From contig NZ_QJSM01000026.1 in NCBI RefSeq assembly GCF_003205235.1, positions 62,001 to 126,000 on the forward strand: 64,000 nucleotides of DNA. The letters run 5' to 3'. Below the pieces are notes generated by a model that saw only the letters and a list, made by a program, of their open reading frames with translations, was not told the origin of the DNA and ran no database searches. Within the stretch, counting starts at the first letter, position 1. The number at the start of each line of letters is the position of its first letter. The position numbers and the translations under genes were made by a program. This DNA comes from Thermoplasma sp. Kam2015. Its GTDB lineage: Archaea > Thermoplasmatota > Thermoplasmata > Thermoplasmatales > Thermoplasmataceae. Positions 25,752 through 35,544 of the stretch are shown one piece after another.

Positions 25752-26510
25752 TCAATGTATTTTCGACAACCCTATTTCCTTTATGCTTTCGATTATAGGG
25801 TGCAGGGCTTCATATACGTTGGATGCCCTCTCAGTTATTGTTCCTGTGACGATCATATCAGCACCGGCCAACGCCAATGACTTTGCGGACTCTGCAGTCC
25901 TGATGCCCCCTCCAACTATGATCGGTATCTGCACTTCACTTTTAACCCTCTTGATCACATTTTCGCTGACATGATAGGGAGAGCCGCTACCAGCCTCGAA
26001 GTAAAGCAGTCTGAAGCCAAGGTACTGCGCAGCCAGCGCATAGGATAATGCGGTATTTTCATCGTCTCTTGGTATCAACCTGGCCTGGCTTACTCGTCCC
26101 ACGGTCATTCCAGGATAGAAAACGAGATATGCCATCGGTATCTTTTCTATAGGCATGGATGAAAGCGGAATGGCAGCCTTAACTTGATGCCCAACCACAT
26201 AATCGATGTTGCCTGAATTGAGCAGACTCATGAAAAATATTGCATCGGCTTTTGACGAGATCATGAGCGATGAACCAGGGAATATGATCACCTTCAGATC
26301 TGTACGATCCTTTATGGCAGTGATGGCCTCGTCCATCATCCTCATGTCGATATCCGTTGAACCACCTACCATTATGAAGTCCGTTCCGGCCATCTCTGCC
26401 TCCTCCGCTATACGTGCACATTCCTGAGGGGGCTTTGAAGCTGGATCTATCAGGGTCATATGCACCTTGCCGCTCTTCGATCTCTGTATCATCTCTTCTA
26501 GTACAGTCAT
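25752..26510 (-). CDS. Geranylgeranylglyceryl phosphate synthase
   Basis: 252-residue TIM barrel of the PcrB/GGGPS family. It makes the first ether bond of archaeal membrane lipids, joining geranylgeranyl diphosphate to sn-glycerol-1-phosphate. Family features are HMTLIDPASKPP (17-28), FIMVGGSTDI, FPGSSLMIS, AYLVFYPG, YFEAGSGSPYHV and the phosphate-binding IIVGGGIRTAE. Its ATG overlaps the stop of the DGGGP synthase gene by one base (TGATG), giving a coupled operon for two successive lipid steps. Confidence 0.96.
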   Translation of the reverse strand: MTVLEEMIQRSKSGKVHMTLIDPASKPPQECARIAEEAEMAGTDFIMVGGSTDIDMRMMDEAITAIKDRTDLKVIIFPGSSLMISSKADAIFFMSLLNSGNIDYVVGHQVKAAIPLSSMPIEKIPMAYLVFYPGMTVGRVSQARLIPRDDENTALSYALAAQYLGFRLLYFEAGSGSPYHVSENVIKRVKSEVQIPIIVGGGIRTAESAKSLALAGADMIVTGTITERASNVYEALHPIIESIKEIGLSKIH

Positions 26511-27319
26511 CAGAATGCACCTGCGAGGAACGACGCCATGCCCACTATCATAGCATACTTTGATACCTTTTGGCCAGACGTTGGATTTCTTGATGATATC
26601 GCGCCTGAGGCTATAAACAGTGCATCCGCCACAAGAACAACGTACAGATAGTAAATGGATAGAATGTGAAGGGCAAAGGGCAGATAAGAGACAATAACTA
26701 GGACAGCTATGATTATATCTGAAAGCATTATCGCCTTTTTAACGCCATATCTCTTTGGAAACGTAATTCTATCAGAATCTCCGTTAACGTCCTCGACGTC
26801 CTTTATTATTTCTCTCGACATGTTGGATGTGAATGCAAGTAAGAAGAGGAATATCATCCTACTGTAAGAGAATACGGATACCCCGCCGAAGATGAAGATC
26901 AGACCTATAAGAAGGCTTATGACTGCGTTTCCGGGCAGTCCGGTCTTTTTAAGAAAATATTCGTAGGATACGAGCAGCACTTCGGCCAATATAACTATGA
27001 GCATCGCAACTATGGAGATGAAAACCGATATAACTATGGAAATGCCAAATAAAACCAGGAATATGGTTTCAGCTTCTCTCTTGGACATCTCTCCAGTGAC
27101 AAGCGGCCTCTTTGGATGGTTTATTCTATCCACTTCCACATCCACTATATCGTTGATTATGTTGCCACCGGACGTGACAAGAAAAACAGCTATGGCAGCC
27201 ATTGTAACCGGAACCAAATGAGCCGTGATCCTGCTTCCCACCGCTATGTATGCGGAGATATAGGTTGATATGAAACCCATTGTACCGTTGATCGGTCTTA
27301 TTATGGAAAATCTGCTCAT
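26510..27319 (-). CDS. Digeranylgeranylglyceryl phosphate synthase (UbiA family)
   Basis: About 269 residues with seven to nine membrane helices. The UbiA prenyltransferase aspartate motifs are NDIVDVEVDRINHP (about 55-68) and the later KDVEDVNGDSDRITFPKRYG. The enzyme adds the second geranylgeranyl chain to GGGP at the membrane, directly after the reaction of its operon partner. I choose the ATG at 27317-27319 (MSRFSIIRP), about 36 bases from a TATA-like AATAATATAT; an in-frame TTG eight codons upstream is less likely. Confidence 0.93.
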   Translation of the reverse strand: MSRFSIIRPINGTMGFISTYISAYIAVGSRITAHLVPVTMAAIAVFLVTSGGNIINDIVDVEVDRINHPKRPLVTGEMSKREAETIFLVLFGISIVISVFISIVAMLIVILAEVLLVSYEYFLKKTGLPGNAVISLLIGLIFIFGGVSVFSYSRMIFLFLLAFTSNMSREIIKDVEDVNGDSDRITFPKRYGVKKAIMLSDIIIAVLVIVSYLPFALHILSIYYLYVVLVADALFIASGAISSRNPTSGQKVSKYAMIVGMASFLAGAF

Positions 27320-27368
27320 TCTAGGGAACTGAACATTATGCAATATATTATTTTTGCCTATGCTTCGG

Positions 27369-28391
27369 TCAGTGATGCAAAATATCCATCATCATCTCTT
27401 CGATGTGAGCGCAGCTCGCGTCTGTCTTGATGCCCGTTGGTGAAAACATGGTTCTGGCTGCAATATATCCAGCCTCCCTGATTTTATCTATAACCGAGGA
27501 AACTGGGGGAAGGCTGATATGTCTGAATCGTGCTATATCAGTCATATCGCAGAACAACAACCTATTTTCTTCCGGATTGAAATTTATATGGCCGGTGGAT
27601 TCGAGTACATCTCTGGCAACCTCATTATCCTGTATCCTTCCCTTCCAGACAGGCCCCTCTTCAACGTCTGGGTACATGTCAGCGTGAATATCGTGCTTGT
27701 TGACATATCCCACCTCATGGATCATCCTTCCGGCGTTCTGAAAACCCTTTTCAATCTTCAGAAATATGCGATAATAATGTCCATGCCATATAGAAAGCAT
27801 AGGCTCAATGGATCTGCCAAGCGCGGCTGCTCTCTTTGCCGTGTATCCTATCAGAAGCCTGATACCCATCTCATGCCTGAAAGTATCGTTCTGAATTAAA
27901 GCATCATACCTTATTCTTGTCTTATGCGGTACTGATCCGGTGAGGGCAGTCTGATCGGTTGCGGTTATACCAAGAAAACCACCACGTTTTACCCCCACCA
28001 ATGCGGCATCAATATATGGAACTGGTGATCCGTATGGATCGATATCCACGTATTCAAACGAACCATGCTGCAATACACATTCAAAGGTATCATTCACGGC
28101 TGTCGCGTGGGAACCATTCCTCTCTATGTTATCCCTTACGATTCTATATGATTCTGGAGACACCTCTGCTATCGTGACCGAGGCGTTGGTTTCCTTAGCA
28201 ATCCTTATTCCACGTATCCCGGTTCCGCCAAAACCATCCAGAGCAGTTTTTATACCCATTCGCTTTATGAATTCTATAGTTATATCTCGGTTTATCTTCT
28301 GATCCGCATTGTAGAAACCAGCGCCCCTCTTTCCGGGGCCATGATATATCTCAGGAACGAAGATCTCGGCCTCTCCCTCCTTTATTATCAT
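27369..28391 (-). CDS. trm1: tRNA (guanine26-N2)-dimethyltransferase Trm1
   Basis: 340 residues. The N-terminal Rossmann methyltransferase has GFGGTGIRGIRIAKE for S-adenosylmethionine binding (59-73) and the catalytic DIDPYGSPVPYIDAA (about 115-129), unique to Trm1. LGITATDQTAL follows, and the C-terminal substrate domain is present. It dimethylates G26 at the junction of the D and anticodon stems of many tRNAs. The start overlaps the end of the THEP1-like gene by four bases, so it is the distal gene of a MptD-THEP1-Trm1 unit. Length is usual for archaeal Trm1, slightly short. Confidence 0.95.
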   Translation of the reverse strand: MIIKEGEAEIFVPEIYHGPGKRGAGFYNADQKINRDITIEFIKRMGIKTALDGFGGTGIRGIRIAKETNASVTIAEVSPESYRIVRDNIERNGSHATAVNDTFECVLQHGSFEYVDIDPYGSPVPYIDAALVGVKRGGFLGITATDQTALTGSVPHKTRIRYDALIQNDTFRHEMGIRLLIGYTAKRAAALGRSIEPMLSIWHGHYYRIFLKIEKGFQNAGRMIHEVGYVNKHDIHADMYPDVEEGPVWKGRIQDNEVARDVLESTGHINFNPEENRLLFCDMTDIARFRHISLPPVSSVIDKIREAGYIAARTMFSPTGIKTDASCAHIEEMMMDILHH

Positions 28392-28924
28392 TCCTCTCCC
28401 TTTAGGACATGCATAACCTTAAAGGGCAGAATATTCTTGTTTATAGGCGTAATATCGAATACCCTGACGCCCTCTAGACTCTTGATCTCCTGTAGGACTG
28501 GATTTCTCGATCTTTTATGCAGGGTCACAATGAGTGGCTTACCACATTTCAGAGTTTCCTCTATTTCAGCGTGCACCTTCTTTGTGGTGTTCTCTAACTT
28601 TCCGACCTCGTCTATGACGATAACATCGGCCGTTTCCCTTGCCTTCTGCAAACTCGGTATAAGAATCTCCTCGAGTATCTTTGTATCAACCCCGAGTTTG
28701 TCTATCTTTACTCTTGAGACGAAGTTGTCGAAGCAGAACTGTGCCTTTCTCTTGGATTCTATATCCTCAATTGTGTAACCAGTGAGTTTTCCGTTGTTCG
28801 TCACCTTCGATACGAGTACGCCCTGAACGTTGAGGTGGTCATTCCTAAGCATGTCTATTATCTTCTGCAGCGCTTCCGATTTTATCGAACCAACAGGACC
28901 TGTGATTCCGATTTTTATAGCCAA
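28388..28924 (-). CDS. THEP1-like nucleoside-triphosphatase with altered P-loop
   Basis: 178 residues resembling the THEP1 family of small NTPases, which hydrolyse NTPs or nucleotides in the cytosol. The second half has the Walker B-like VIVIDEVGKLE (about 100-110) and the PLIVTLHKRSRNP strand-loop typical of the family. The N-terminal P-loop reads G9-P-V-G-S-I-K15-S16: the glycine before the lysine in the normal GxxGxGK[ST] is replaced by Ile14. Lys and Ser are kept. Six bases separate it from the aldolase gene upstream and it overlaps trm1 downstream. Its physiological substrate is unknown. Confidence 0.8.
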   Translation of the reverse strand: MAIKIGITGPVGSIKSEALQKIIDMLRNDHLNVQGVLVSKVTNNGKLTGYTIEDIESKRKAQFCFDNFVSRVKIDKLGVDTKILEEILIPSLQKARETADVIVIDEVGKLENTTKKVHAEIEETLKCGKPLIVTLHKRSRNPVLQEIKSLEGVRVFDITPINKNILPFKVMHVLKGEE

Positions 28925-28930
28925 CCTGCA

Positions 28931-29293
28931 TCACTCCTCTATATACATAAGCGGATAGTCCATTTCCGGAATATACTTCAGGCGTGCCACGACCACGTTG
29001 CCGTCGTAGTTCACCTTAATCCTTACGTCCAGCATTTCTCCACTCAATGTCAGATATTTATATACGCCAGGTTTTTTATTATTGACCGATGGATCGATCT
29101 TGACTTCAGCCTCCTCAACAAAAGGCTGAACCATTATACTTTCCTTTATCGCTTTTTCGATATAACTCACATTCCCCTGGTTTATGGGTATACCAACATA
29201 CTGATGATAAACTGTTCCGAGCTTGATGCCCGCTTCAAACACAGCTCTCTCCCGTGGCGTACATTTGAAATAATGTGATGCTGGATCTTTCAT
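28931..29293 (-). CDS. mptD: Archaeal dihydroneopterin aldolase (MptD type)
   Basis: About 120 residues. The diagnostic stretch is RERAVFEAGIKLGTVYHQYVGIPI (a helix and loop near 15-38), characteristic of the archaeal MptD family, which is unrelated to bacterial FolB. It cleaves dihydroneopterin to 6-hydroxymethyl-dihydropterin on the way to tetrahydromethanopterin or an archaeal folate. This agrees with the MetF/MetE-type operon elsewhere in the window. The start chosen is the ATG at 29291-29293; the TTG one codon earlier is the alternative. First gene of a unit with the THEP1-like and trm1 genes. Confidence 0.82.
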   Translation of the reverse strand: MKDPASHYFKCTPRERAVFEAGIKLGTVYHQYVGIPINQGNVSYIEKAIKESIMVQPFVEEAEVKIDPSVNNKKPGVYKYLTLSGEMLDVRIKVNYDGNVVVARLKYIPEMDYPLMYIEE

Positions 29294-29447
29294 CAAAGGG
29301 TAATAACATAATTATAGATAAATAATATGTACAATAGTCTCGCATTCGTTTTTGATCGTGCATCTAAAATCTGTGGCTCTAAATCGTAAAGTGGCCGAAG
29401 ACACATTTTCGTCCAAATATAAAGGCAATCTTCATGTGTTCTTGCGT

Positions 29448-32108
29448 TTACATCTCGATGCTTCCGTTCTTCAATATTGCTACTATACGATCATAAAGCG
29501 TATCATCTGCATTCTTGGATCCATATTCGATGAGATCGTCTATGAACTTTTCAGGATCTTTGCAGTAATCCACATATCGCTGTATCAGACTTCTTATCTT
29601 TGAATCCTTGTGTTCCATCCTATAAACTTCGTATGTTATTTCCCCCGTATTTACAGTCGGGCGAAGGGCGAGATATCCAATAGCCGTTTGTATCTTCTTT
29701 GGATCTATATGATTTGATTTTGAATAAAGCATCTTGTAGAATGCGAGCTGATCGCCGTAGTGGTTAGTCGAATTCCTTCTCTTATCCGTCTTGTAATCAA
29801 GTATGAGATATTGTTCTCCATCGCTGAAAATAGCGTCAATTTTACCATACAATATAAAATCTTCTGCCTCCTTCATATAAACTGATCCAGGGATCTTCAC
29901 CTCTACCTCACTGCCTATCTGCTTCATGTGCCATTCTTCATCTATCTCTTTCATGACGCCAATTATATTTTCATAATATTGCACAAGATGAGGCGGTAAA
30001 GCCTGCACATTTATCGTTCCCTCGTAGATCTCCTGCGCCATTCCGTGTATTTTTGTGCCGAAACTCATGGCCGGGCTTGTGTACTTAAGTTCCAGTATAT
30101 GATCCTTCAGAAACCTGAACGGATCTTCTAGAGAGGAAAGCAGAGAGAATGATATTACATTATTCCTCCTTATTCCCGAGTAGATCAGCTTTCTTATTCT
30201 TCCCCCTTCATGGATCAGATCGAATGCTTTATTGAGTTCTCCACGTACAAAGGCAAGGTATGGCTCCCTCTTGATATCGTATCTATTCTCATCTATGAAG
30301 TTTTGCGTAGCAACGATAGAACCTCCCCGTATAGAATAAGCATTGAAATAACTATCATCGTCCGTGACAATTACAAGATTCTTGGCAGCACGCGTTATTG
30401 CGACAAAATCAACACGCGTATCCTCGTCTTCCAGATCAACGGAGACATCTCTCCCATTATTTATCCTGATCATCTGCTCCGCAACCAGATCCACTGCGCT
30501 CATCTTTTCGTCCTTCTTGTTCTTCGGAAAGTATATTACCGTGTCAAATTCGAGGCCCTTTGCCTTGTGCACGGTCATAACCGATATTCTCTCATCGGCG
30601 TCTATCTCCTCCATTTCGTCGTCACATATCTCCAGATAATTGATCAGATCGTCTCTGCTTTCGTTTCCGTAGAAGTCAAGATACTCGTTAAGGTTTCTGT
30701 ATAATCTCTGAACGGTGAGGAAATAGCGCTGGTCGAATGCTATCGCTATCGGAATTATCAACCTATCGAATATATCTATGAGGCCTTTAATTCCAAGTGC
30801 CGAGTATGTAAGCCTGAGACTCTTAAGCAGATCGTAATTCTGAAGGCTGGTATTTCCACTTATCAGGCTCTCCTTAATGTCATACGCTTCGCTTATCTGT
30901 AAGCCACTGAATGGCGTGAACAGGCCGTTTATCACACTCTGCATGTCACCATAAATTATCATCTTCAGGAAGGCAATCACATCCTTCTTGGCTCGATCGC
31001 TTGTTGCAGACAAGGCACTGGAGGCGTATTTTACGTTGTTTCTATCTAAAATCGATGATATCCTTATGACCTGATCGTTTCTCCTGGCAAGAATGCCCAC
31101 TTTATCATTTGGAAACTTCTTCAAAATATCAATAATGGCTTCTTCGTCGGCCTCGATAACCTCGACATATCCCTTATCATCCCTTGAACTTTTCAATTCA
31201 GCCAATTCAGCATGGTACTGATTCGGATACCTGGTATTCTTGAGAAAGAACTCACGTGCGTAATTCAGTATCTGCTCAGAATTTCTATGATCGGTGGAAA
31301 GATAGTCAATAGACGCGTCCGGGAAATGATGTTCGAAATTCCCGAATCCACCGCCCTGAAAACCGAAAATTGACTGCTTCCTGTCTCCGACGGCATACAC
31401 CTCCTCACCAACTGAACTGATCAATTTGGCCTGAAGCTCACTCGCGTCTTGAAGCTCATCAACAAGCACATATCTGAATTTTGGCTTCACATCCAGCTTC
31501 AGGAATTTTGTTATCATATCATTGTAATCGATCAGGTTCTTTGACTCCTTGGCCAGATGATACTCATCCATTATCCTGCTGATATGAACGAATAGATCTA
31601 TTATCTCATCCGTGCTTTCCTTTACACCTTTTTCCTTTCTCCGAGCCTCAAATACATCTCTCAATGATGCAGCCACCTTCTCCGGTTCTTCGACATGATC
31701 GATACCGAAGCTGCCGAGGTATCTAACTATATTCTCAAGCTGAGGCACAATTCTGGATATCAGATATTCCCTTTCATAATTGAATACATTATTTTTGATG
31801 AGATAGTCAAAGATCACCTTTCTCAGGAAATTCTGATTGACGATCCCTCTGTATCCGTATTTCCTGACGGCGGAATAGGCAAATGAATGGAATGTATATA
31901 CGTTTAATGCGCTCAGATCTGTTAAAAGATCCTCTTTCTGGAGAGCCTGCATGATTCTATTTCTCATATTCTCTGCAGCCTTATTGGTGAAGGTCAAGCA
32001 GAGTATATCTCTCTGGTCTACACCCTTTCTTATAAGCTCGACATATTTTTGGGATATACTCGTGGTCTTGCCTGTACCTGGACCGGCAATCACTACGTTT
32101 GCATTCAC
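29448..32108 (-). CDS. UvrD/AddA-like superfamily 1 helicase fused to a PD-(D/E)XK nuclease
   Basis: 886 residues. The N-terminal Walker A is AGPGTGKTT (8-16). LCLTFTNKAAENM (motif Ia), VLVDELQDAS (Walker B, about 220), GDRKQSIFGFQGG, and the late ISVMTVHKAKGLEFDTVI (motif V) and FVAITRAAKNL (motif VI) follow. A C-terminal RecB-like nuclease domain has GSEVEVKIPG, the GKIDAIF aspartate and LILDYKTDKRR, the catalytic D-x-K. Such proteins unwind and trim DNA ends in repair and recombination. The start is GTG. The arrangement is like a single-chain AddA; no AddB or HerA/NurA partner is next to it. Confidence 0.92.
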   Translation of the reverse strand: MNANVVIAGPGTGKTTSISQKYVELIRKGVDQRDILCLTFTNKAAENMRNRIMQALQKEDLLTDLSALNVYTFHSFAYSAVRKYGYRGIVNQNFLRKVIFDYLIKNNVFNYEREYLISRIVPQLENIVRYLGSFGIDHVEEPEKVAASLRDVFEARRKEKGVKESTDEIIDLFVHISRIMDEYHLAKESKNLIDYNDMITKFLKLDVKPKFRYVLVDELQDASELQAKLISSVGEEVYAVGDRKQSIFGFQGGGFGNFEHHFPDASIDYLSTDHRNSEQILNYAREFFLKNTRYPNQYHAELAELKSSRDDKGYVEVIEADEEAIIDILKKFPNDKVGILARRNDQVIRISSILDRNNVKYASSALSATSDRAKKDVIAFLKMIIYGDMQSVINGLFTPFSGLQISEAYDIKESLISGNTSLQNYDLLKSLRLTYSALGIKGLIDIFDRLIIPIAIAFDQRYFLTVQRLYRNLNEYLDFYGNESRDDLINYLEICDDEMEEIDADERISVMTVHKAKGLEFDTVIYFPKNKKDEKMSAVDLVAEQMIRINNGRDVSVDLEDEDTRVDFVAITRAAKNLVIVTDDDSYFNAYSIRGGSIVATQNFIDENRYDIKREPYLAFVRGELNKAFDLIHEGGRIRKLIYSGIRRNNVISFSLLSSLEDPFRFLKDHILELKYTSPAMSFGTKIHGMAQEIYEGTINVQALPPHLVQYYENIIGVMKEIDEEWHMKQIGSEVEVKIPGSVYMKEAEDFILYGKIDAIFSDGEQYLILDYKTDKRRNSTNHYGDQLAFYKMLYSKSNHIDPKKIQTAIGYLALRPTVNTGEITYEVYRMEHKDSKIRSLIQRYVDYCKDPEKFIDDLIEYGSKNADDTLYDRIVAILKNGSIEM

Positions 32109-32339
32109 ACTTGATCAGGTTATTCTGAAAAATAAACCTATTGGTGCAGAAAAGCGATCCGATCTTCCATATCTGATATGAAATATTCTTGAGTTGAAAA
32201 CTCCGAATTTAGATCCGACCAAAGACTATGGTAGCATACGGATATACCTCCATATCATAAGGCATCCTTATTGCAGAGACATATATCCCGATACTATAGA
32301 CTCCATTCAGTAGCACCGTAATACTCCCATCATAGATCA

Positions 32340-32505
32340 AGTCGAAATTGATCATGTATAGAATGCCTGTACATCCTTCTGCTGGATGAAATCTGCACAA
32401 GTCATTGCTGATGCATATTGTATGTAAGCTGATCTTTAGCCGAAGTCGTTGAGATTTGCAGCTTCTTCCAAGTCCGTAACAAATTTTTTATGGCCTGCAG
32501 CAAAC
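32340..32505 (-). repeat. Interspersed repeat, copy F, fragment; in the gene-free stretch 32109-32689
   Basis: Only the right-hand part is clear: a diverged TGCACAAGTCATTGCTGATG block, then GCCGAAGTCGTTGAGATTTG and CAGCTTCTTCCAAGTCCGTAAC. These align with A and H in the same order. The bases 32190-32340 are too diverged to assign with confidence. The rest of the 580-base gap is AT-rich upstream sequence of sdhA with a TATA-like AAAAATATATTTG near 32647-32659. Confidence 0.5.
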
Positions 32506-32689
32506 GCTGGAACTTAGTATAAATGATTTGTTCATCAAAAATCAATATTTATGAAATTCAACATTATATGCACATATTACAACGCTGTTTGTATATTAGC
32601 AGAAAAATTCAGCCGATTTCCATCACGCTATGTGTATGGTAAGGCAAAAAAATATATTTGTTTCAGGGATAATACTCTGGTGTGTTTAC

Positions 32690-34393
32690 TTGGAAAAGAT
32701 TAAAGAGGATGTGATCATCCTTGGTGGCGGTATGGCTGGCCTGAGGGCAGCTGTCGCAGCCGCAGAATATAATAAAAATCTCTCTGTAGGGGTGGTCTCT
32801 AAACTGTATCCCCTCCGTTCTCATTCTGTTTCAGCAGAGGGTGGTACGAGTGCCGTCCTGAATCCAAAGGATAGCTTTGATCTCCATGCATATGATACCA
32901 TTAAAGGTTCAGACTATCTGGCGGATCAGGACGCAGTTGAGGAATTTGTGAGGTTAGTCCCTGAGCAGATCTACACCACAGACCACTGGGGTTGCCCATG
33001 GAGCAGAAATCCAGATGGCACGATTTCTCAGAGAGATTTCGGAGCGCTGAGCTTTCCCAGAGCAACATTTGCTGCAGATAAGACCGGTTTCCACGTCATG
33101 CAGACGCTCTTCAGCCGTGCTCTGAAATATGATAACATTCGATTCTATAATGAATATTTCGCGACTTCGATGTTTATTGAAAATGGCAGATTCAACTCGC
33201 TTACGACCATCAACCTAAGAACTGGTGATTTTACCGTATTTCAGGGGAAGGCAATAGTCTTTGCAGCAGGTGGAGCTGGAAGGCTTTACCAGTTCAGCAC
33301 TTACGCACATTCTGTTTCCGGTGATGGGGACGCCATAGCTTACAGAGCTGGAATACCGTTGAAGGATATGGAGTTCATTCAGTTCCATCCAACAGGGCTG
33401 GTACCATCCGGAATACTCATAACCGAAGGCGCCAGAGCAGACGGCGGATACCTTCTGAATGGCGAGAAGAAGAGGTTCATGCAGGCCTATGCACCCAACA
33501 AGCTGGAAAAGGCTTCCAGAGATGTTGTTTCAAGAGCCATCATGTGGGAGATAGAGGCGGGAAGAGGGGCCAAAGGAGAATATGGAGACATGGAGTATGT
33601 GTATCTTGACCTCAGGCATATGGCTGATGTACTGGATGAACGCCTACCAATGATAACTGAAATAGCCAAGAAGTTCAACGGGATAGATGCGCATACAGAA
33701 CTTATCCCTGTACATCCGGCGACGCATTACACTATGGGTGGCATAGATTCAAACGTAAAGACAACCACGGATTATTCTGGAATTTTTGCCGCCGGAGAAA
33801 ACGCGTGTGTGAGTATTCACGGAGCCAACAGACTCGGTTCCAACTCCACCAATGAATGCCTCGCGCTTGGAAATGTAGCCGGGGTATCTGCAGCCAAATA
33901 TGCAATGGAACATGATATCCCTGACCTCGTAGTCTCCAATGTAGATGCCGAAGAGAAAAGGATATGGGATGACCTTCTCAAGAGGAATGGAGGAGAAAAC
34001 GTCGCCAAGATAAGGGAGGATCTCAGAAACAACATGGACAAAAACGTGGGGATATTCAGAGACGCTAATGGCCTGAACACAGCTCTGAAAAATATAAAGA
34101 ATTATAAGGAGAGGTATGAAAAGATATCGATACAGGACAAGTCCAGCACGTTCAACATGGAGCTGGAGTGGGCCCTTGAGGTTGGCTTCATGCTTGACCT
34201 GGCTGAAATTATTACTGTGGGCGCAATAATGAGGACTGAGAGCAGGGGCGCACACTACAGGAAGGATTATCCAAACAGAGACGACGAAAACTTTTTGAAA
34301 CATACGATAGCTACGTATACAAAGAATGGACCTAAGATAACGTACAAGCCAGTGGTCATAACGAAGTGGCAGCCCACGGTCAGGACATATTGA
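32690..34393 (+). CDS. sdhA: Succinate dehydrogenase flavoprotein subunit
   Basis: About 567 residues. It oxidises succinate to fumarate with covalent FAD at the inner face of the membrane, in complex II. FAD motif GGGMAGLRAA lies at the start. RSHSVSAEGGTSAVL holds the flavin-linking His. DMEFIQFHPTG, HPATHYTMGGI and GANRLGSNSTNECLALG follow, with RGAHYRKDYP near the end containing the substrate-site Arg and His. I favour the TTG at 32690 (LEKIKEDVIILGG). The frame runs back to ATG 32630, which would add 20 non-conserved residues and precede the likely TATA box. First gene of sdhABCD; an AGGTGA ribosome site joins it to sdhB. Confidence 0.96.
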   Translation: MEKIKEDVIILGGGMAGLRAAVAAAEYNKNLSVGVVSKLYPLRSHSVSAEGGTSAVLNPKDSFDLHAYDTIKGSDYLADQDAVEEFVRLVPEQIYTTDHWGCPWSRNPDGTISQRDFGALSFPRATFAADKTGFHVMQTLFSRALKYDNIRFYNEYFATSMFIENGRFNSLTTINLRTGDFTVFQGKAIVFAAGGAGRLYQFSTYAHSVSGDGDAIAYRAGIPLKDMEFIQFHPTGLVPSGILITEGARADGGYLLNGEKKRFMQAYAPNKLEKASRDVVSRAIMWEIEAGRGAKGEYGDMEYVYLDLRHMADVLDERLPMITEIAKKFNGIDAHTELIPVHPATHYTMGGIDSNVKTTTDYSGIFAAGENACVSIHGANRLGSNSTNECLALGNVAGVSAAKYAMEHDIPDLVVSNVDAEEKRIWDDLLKRNGGENVAKIREDLRNNMDKNVGIFRDANGLNTALKNIKNYKERYEKISIQDKSSTFNMELEWALEVGFMLDLAEIITVGAIMRTESRGAHYRKDYPNRDDENFLKHTIATYTKNGPKITYKPVVITKWQPTVRTY

Positions 34394-34402
34394 GGTGAAA
34401 CC

Positions 34403-35128
34403 ATGGCCGATGAATATGAATTTGAAATAAAGAGGAAGGATGAAAGTGGGAAGGTCTATTACAGTACCTACAAGGTACCAAAGGATAAGATATCCACGGT
34501 GTTAGAGGGCCTGCTTTACATCAAAGAGAACCTTGATCAGTCGCTGTCATTCAGATATTCCTGTAGAATGGAAATATGCGGAAGCTGTGGCATGGAGATA
34601 GATGGAAAACCAAGAATGGCGTGTTCAACGATAGTAGAGGATCTTAAGAAGGACCATATAAAGATCGAACCGCTGAAACACTATAAGGTTATACGAGATC
34701 TCGTGGTTGATATCGATCCATTCTTTGATAAATACAGGGAGGTCAAACCTTACATAATCAGGGACGACGATGGGAAATATGACAAAGAACTTCCACAGAC
34801 GCCGGAACAGTTCCATGAATATGCCAACTTTGCCATGTGCATAAAATGTGGCCTGTGCATGGCTGCATGCCCGATTGAGGGATCAGATCCAAATTATCTG
34901 GGGCCTGCACCGCTGGCAGCAGCATGGAGATACATAGCTGATAACCGTGATCAGGGGGCAAAATACAGAGTCGAAGTTGTCGATGGTGAGGAAGGTACGT
35001 CCAGATGCCACTTCGCAGGTGAATGCACTGAGGTCTGCCCCAAGGGCGTGGATCCATCATTCGCAATACAGAAACTAAGAAGAACAGCCCTGAAGATTGA
35101 GATTGCGAGCATATTTGGAGGGAGATGA
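34403..35128 (+). CDS. sdhB: Succinate dehydrogenase iron-sulfur subunit
   Basis: 241 residues with three clusters. [2Fe-2S] is held by C54, C59, C62 and C74; [4Fe-4S] by C146, C149, C152 with CP at 156; and [3Fe-4S] by C202, C208 and C212 in CHFAGECTEVCP. These are the standard spacings of SdhB. It passes electrons from FAD to the quinone site in the membrane subunits. An AGGTGA site precedes the ATG, nine bases after the sdhA stop. Confidence 0.96.
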   Translation: MADEYEFEIKRKDESGKVYYSTYKVPKDKISTVLEGLLYIKENLDQSLSFRYSCRMEICGSCGMEIDGKPRMACSTIVEDLKKDHIKIEPLKHYKVIRDLVVDIDPFFDKYREVKPYIIRDDDGKYDKELPQTPEQFHEYANFAMCIKCGLCMAACPIEGSDPNYLGPAPLAAAWRYIADNRDQGAKYRVEVVDGEEGTSRCHFAGECTEVCPKGVDPSFAIQKLRRTALKIEIASIFGGR

Positions 35129-35130
35129 AT

Positions 35131-35544
35131 ATGGTTGAAGTTAATAAAGAGATGAAAGAAGGGATAACCGCTTGGGCCAAATTCTACAAGAAGGGTATGG
35201 GATATTTCGCCTTTGCCTTCCACAGGCTTTCTGGCCTGGTAATACTGTTTTACCTGTATCTGCATTACACCGTTCTGTCAAACCTTTTGAGAGGACAGGC
35301 CACATACAATGCCATCGTAAGATCAATAACATACGGACCATATGATAGTTTTCTTGTGCTGGACTTCCTGCTGGCTCTGGTTATATTCTATCATGGGGCC
35401 AATGGTGTGAGACTTGCTCTCAATGAGTTCGGTATAGGTATGTACCATCACAAGGCATTGTTCATCACCTTCGAGATCATAGCGATGGTGCTCCTGGGTC
35501 TATTCGACTATTATGCATTGCAGTTTGTGGGGGTAGGTTTCTAA
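35131..35544 (+). CDS. sdhC: Succinate dehydrogenase membrane anchor subunit C
   Basis: About 137 residues and three helices. FAFHRLSGLVILFYLYLHY carries the conserved H-R-x-S-G motif (start of helix I), and IFYHGANGVRLALNEFG after helix II holds the likely heme-b His. This is the classical cytochrome b556 anchor, not the heterodisulfide-reductase-like SdhE type of Sulfolobus. The ATG at 35131 is chosen because GGAGGGAG lies at 35117-35124; the in-frame ATG at 35125 has no space for it. Confidence 0.9.
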   Translation: MVEVNKEMKEGITAWAKFYKKGMGYFAFAFHRLSGLVILFYLYLHYTVLSNLLRGQATYNAIVRSITYGPYDSFLVLDFLLALVIFYHGANGVRLALNEFGIGMYHHKALFITFEIIAMVLLGLFDYYALQFVGVGF

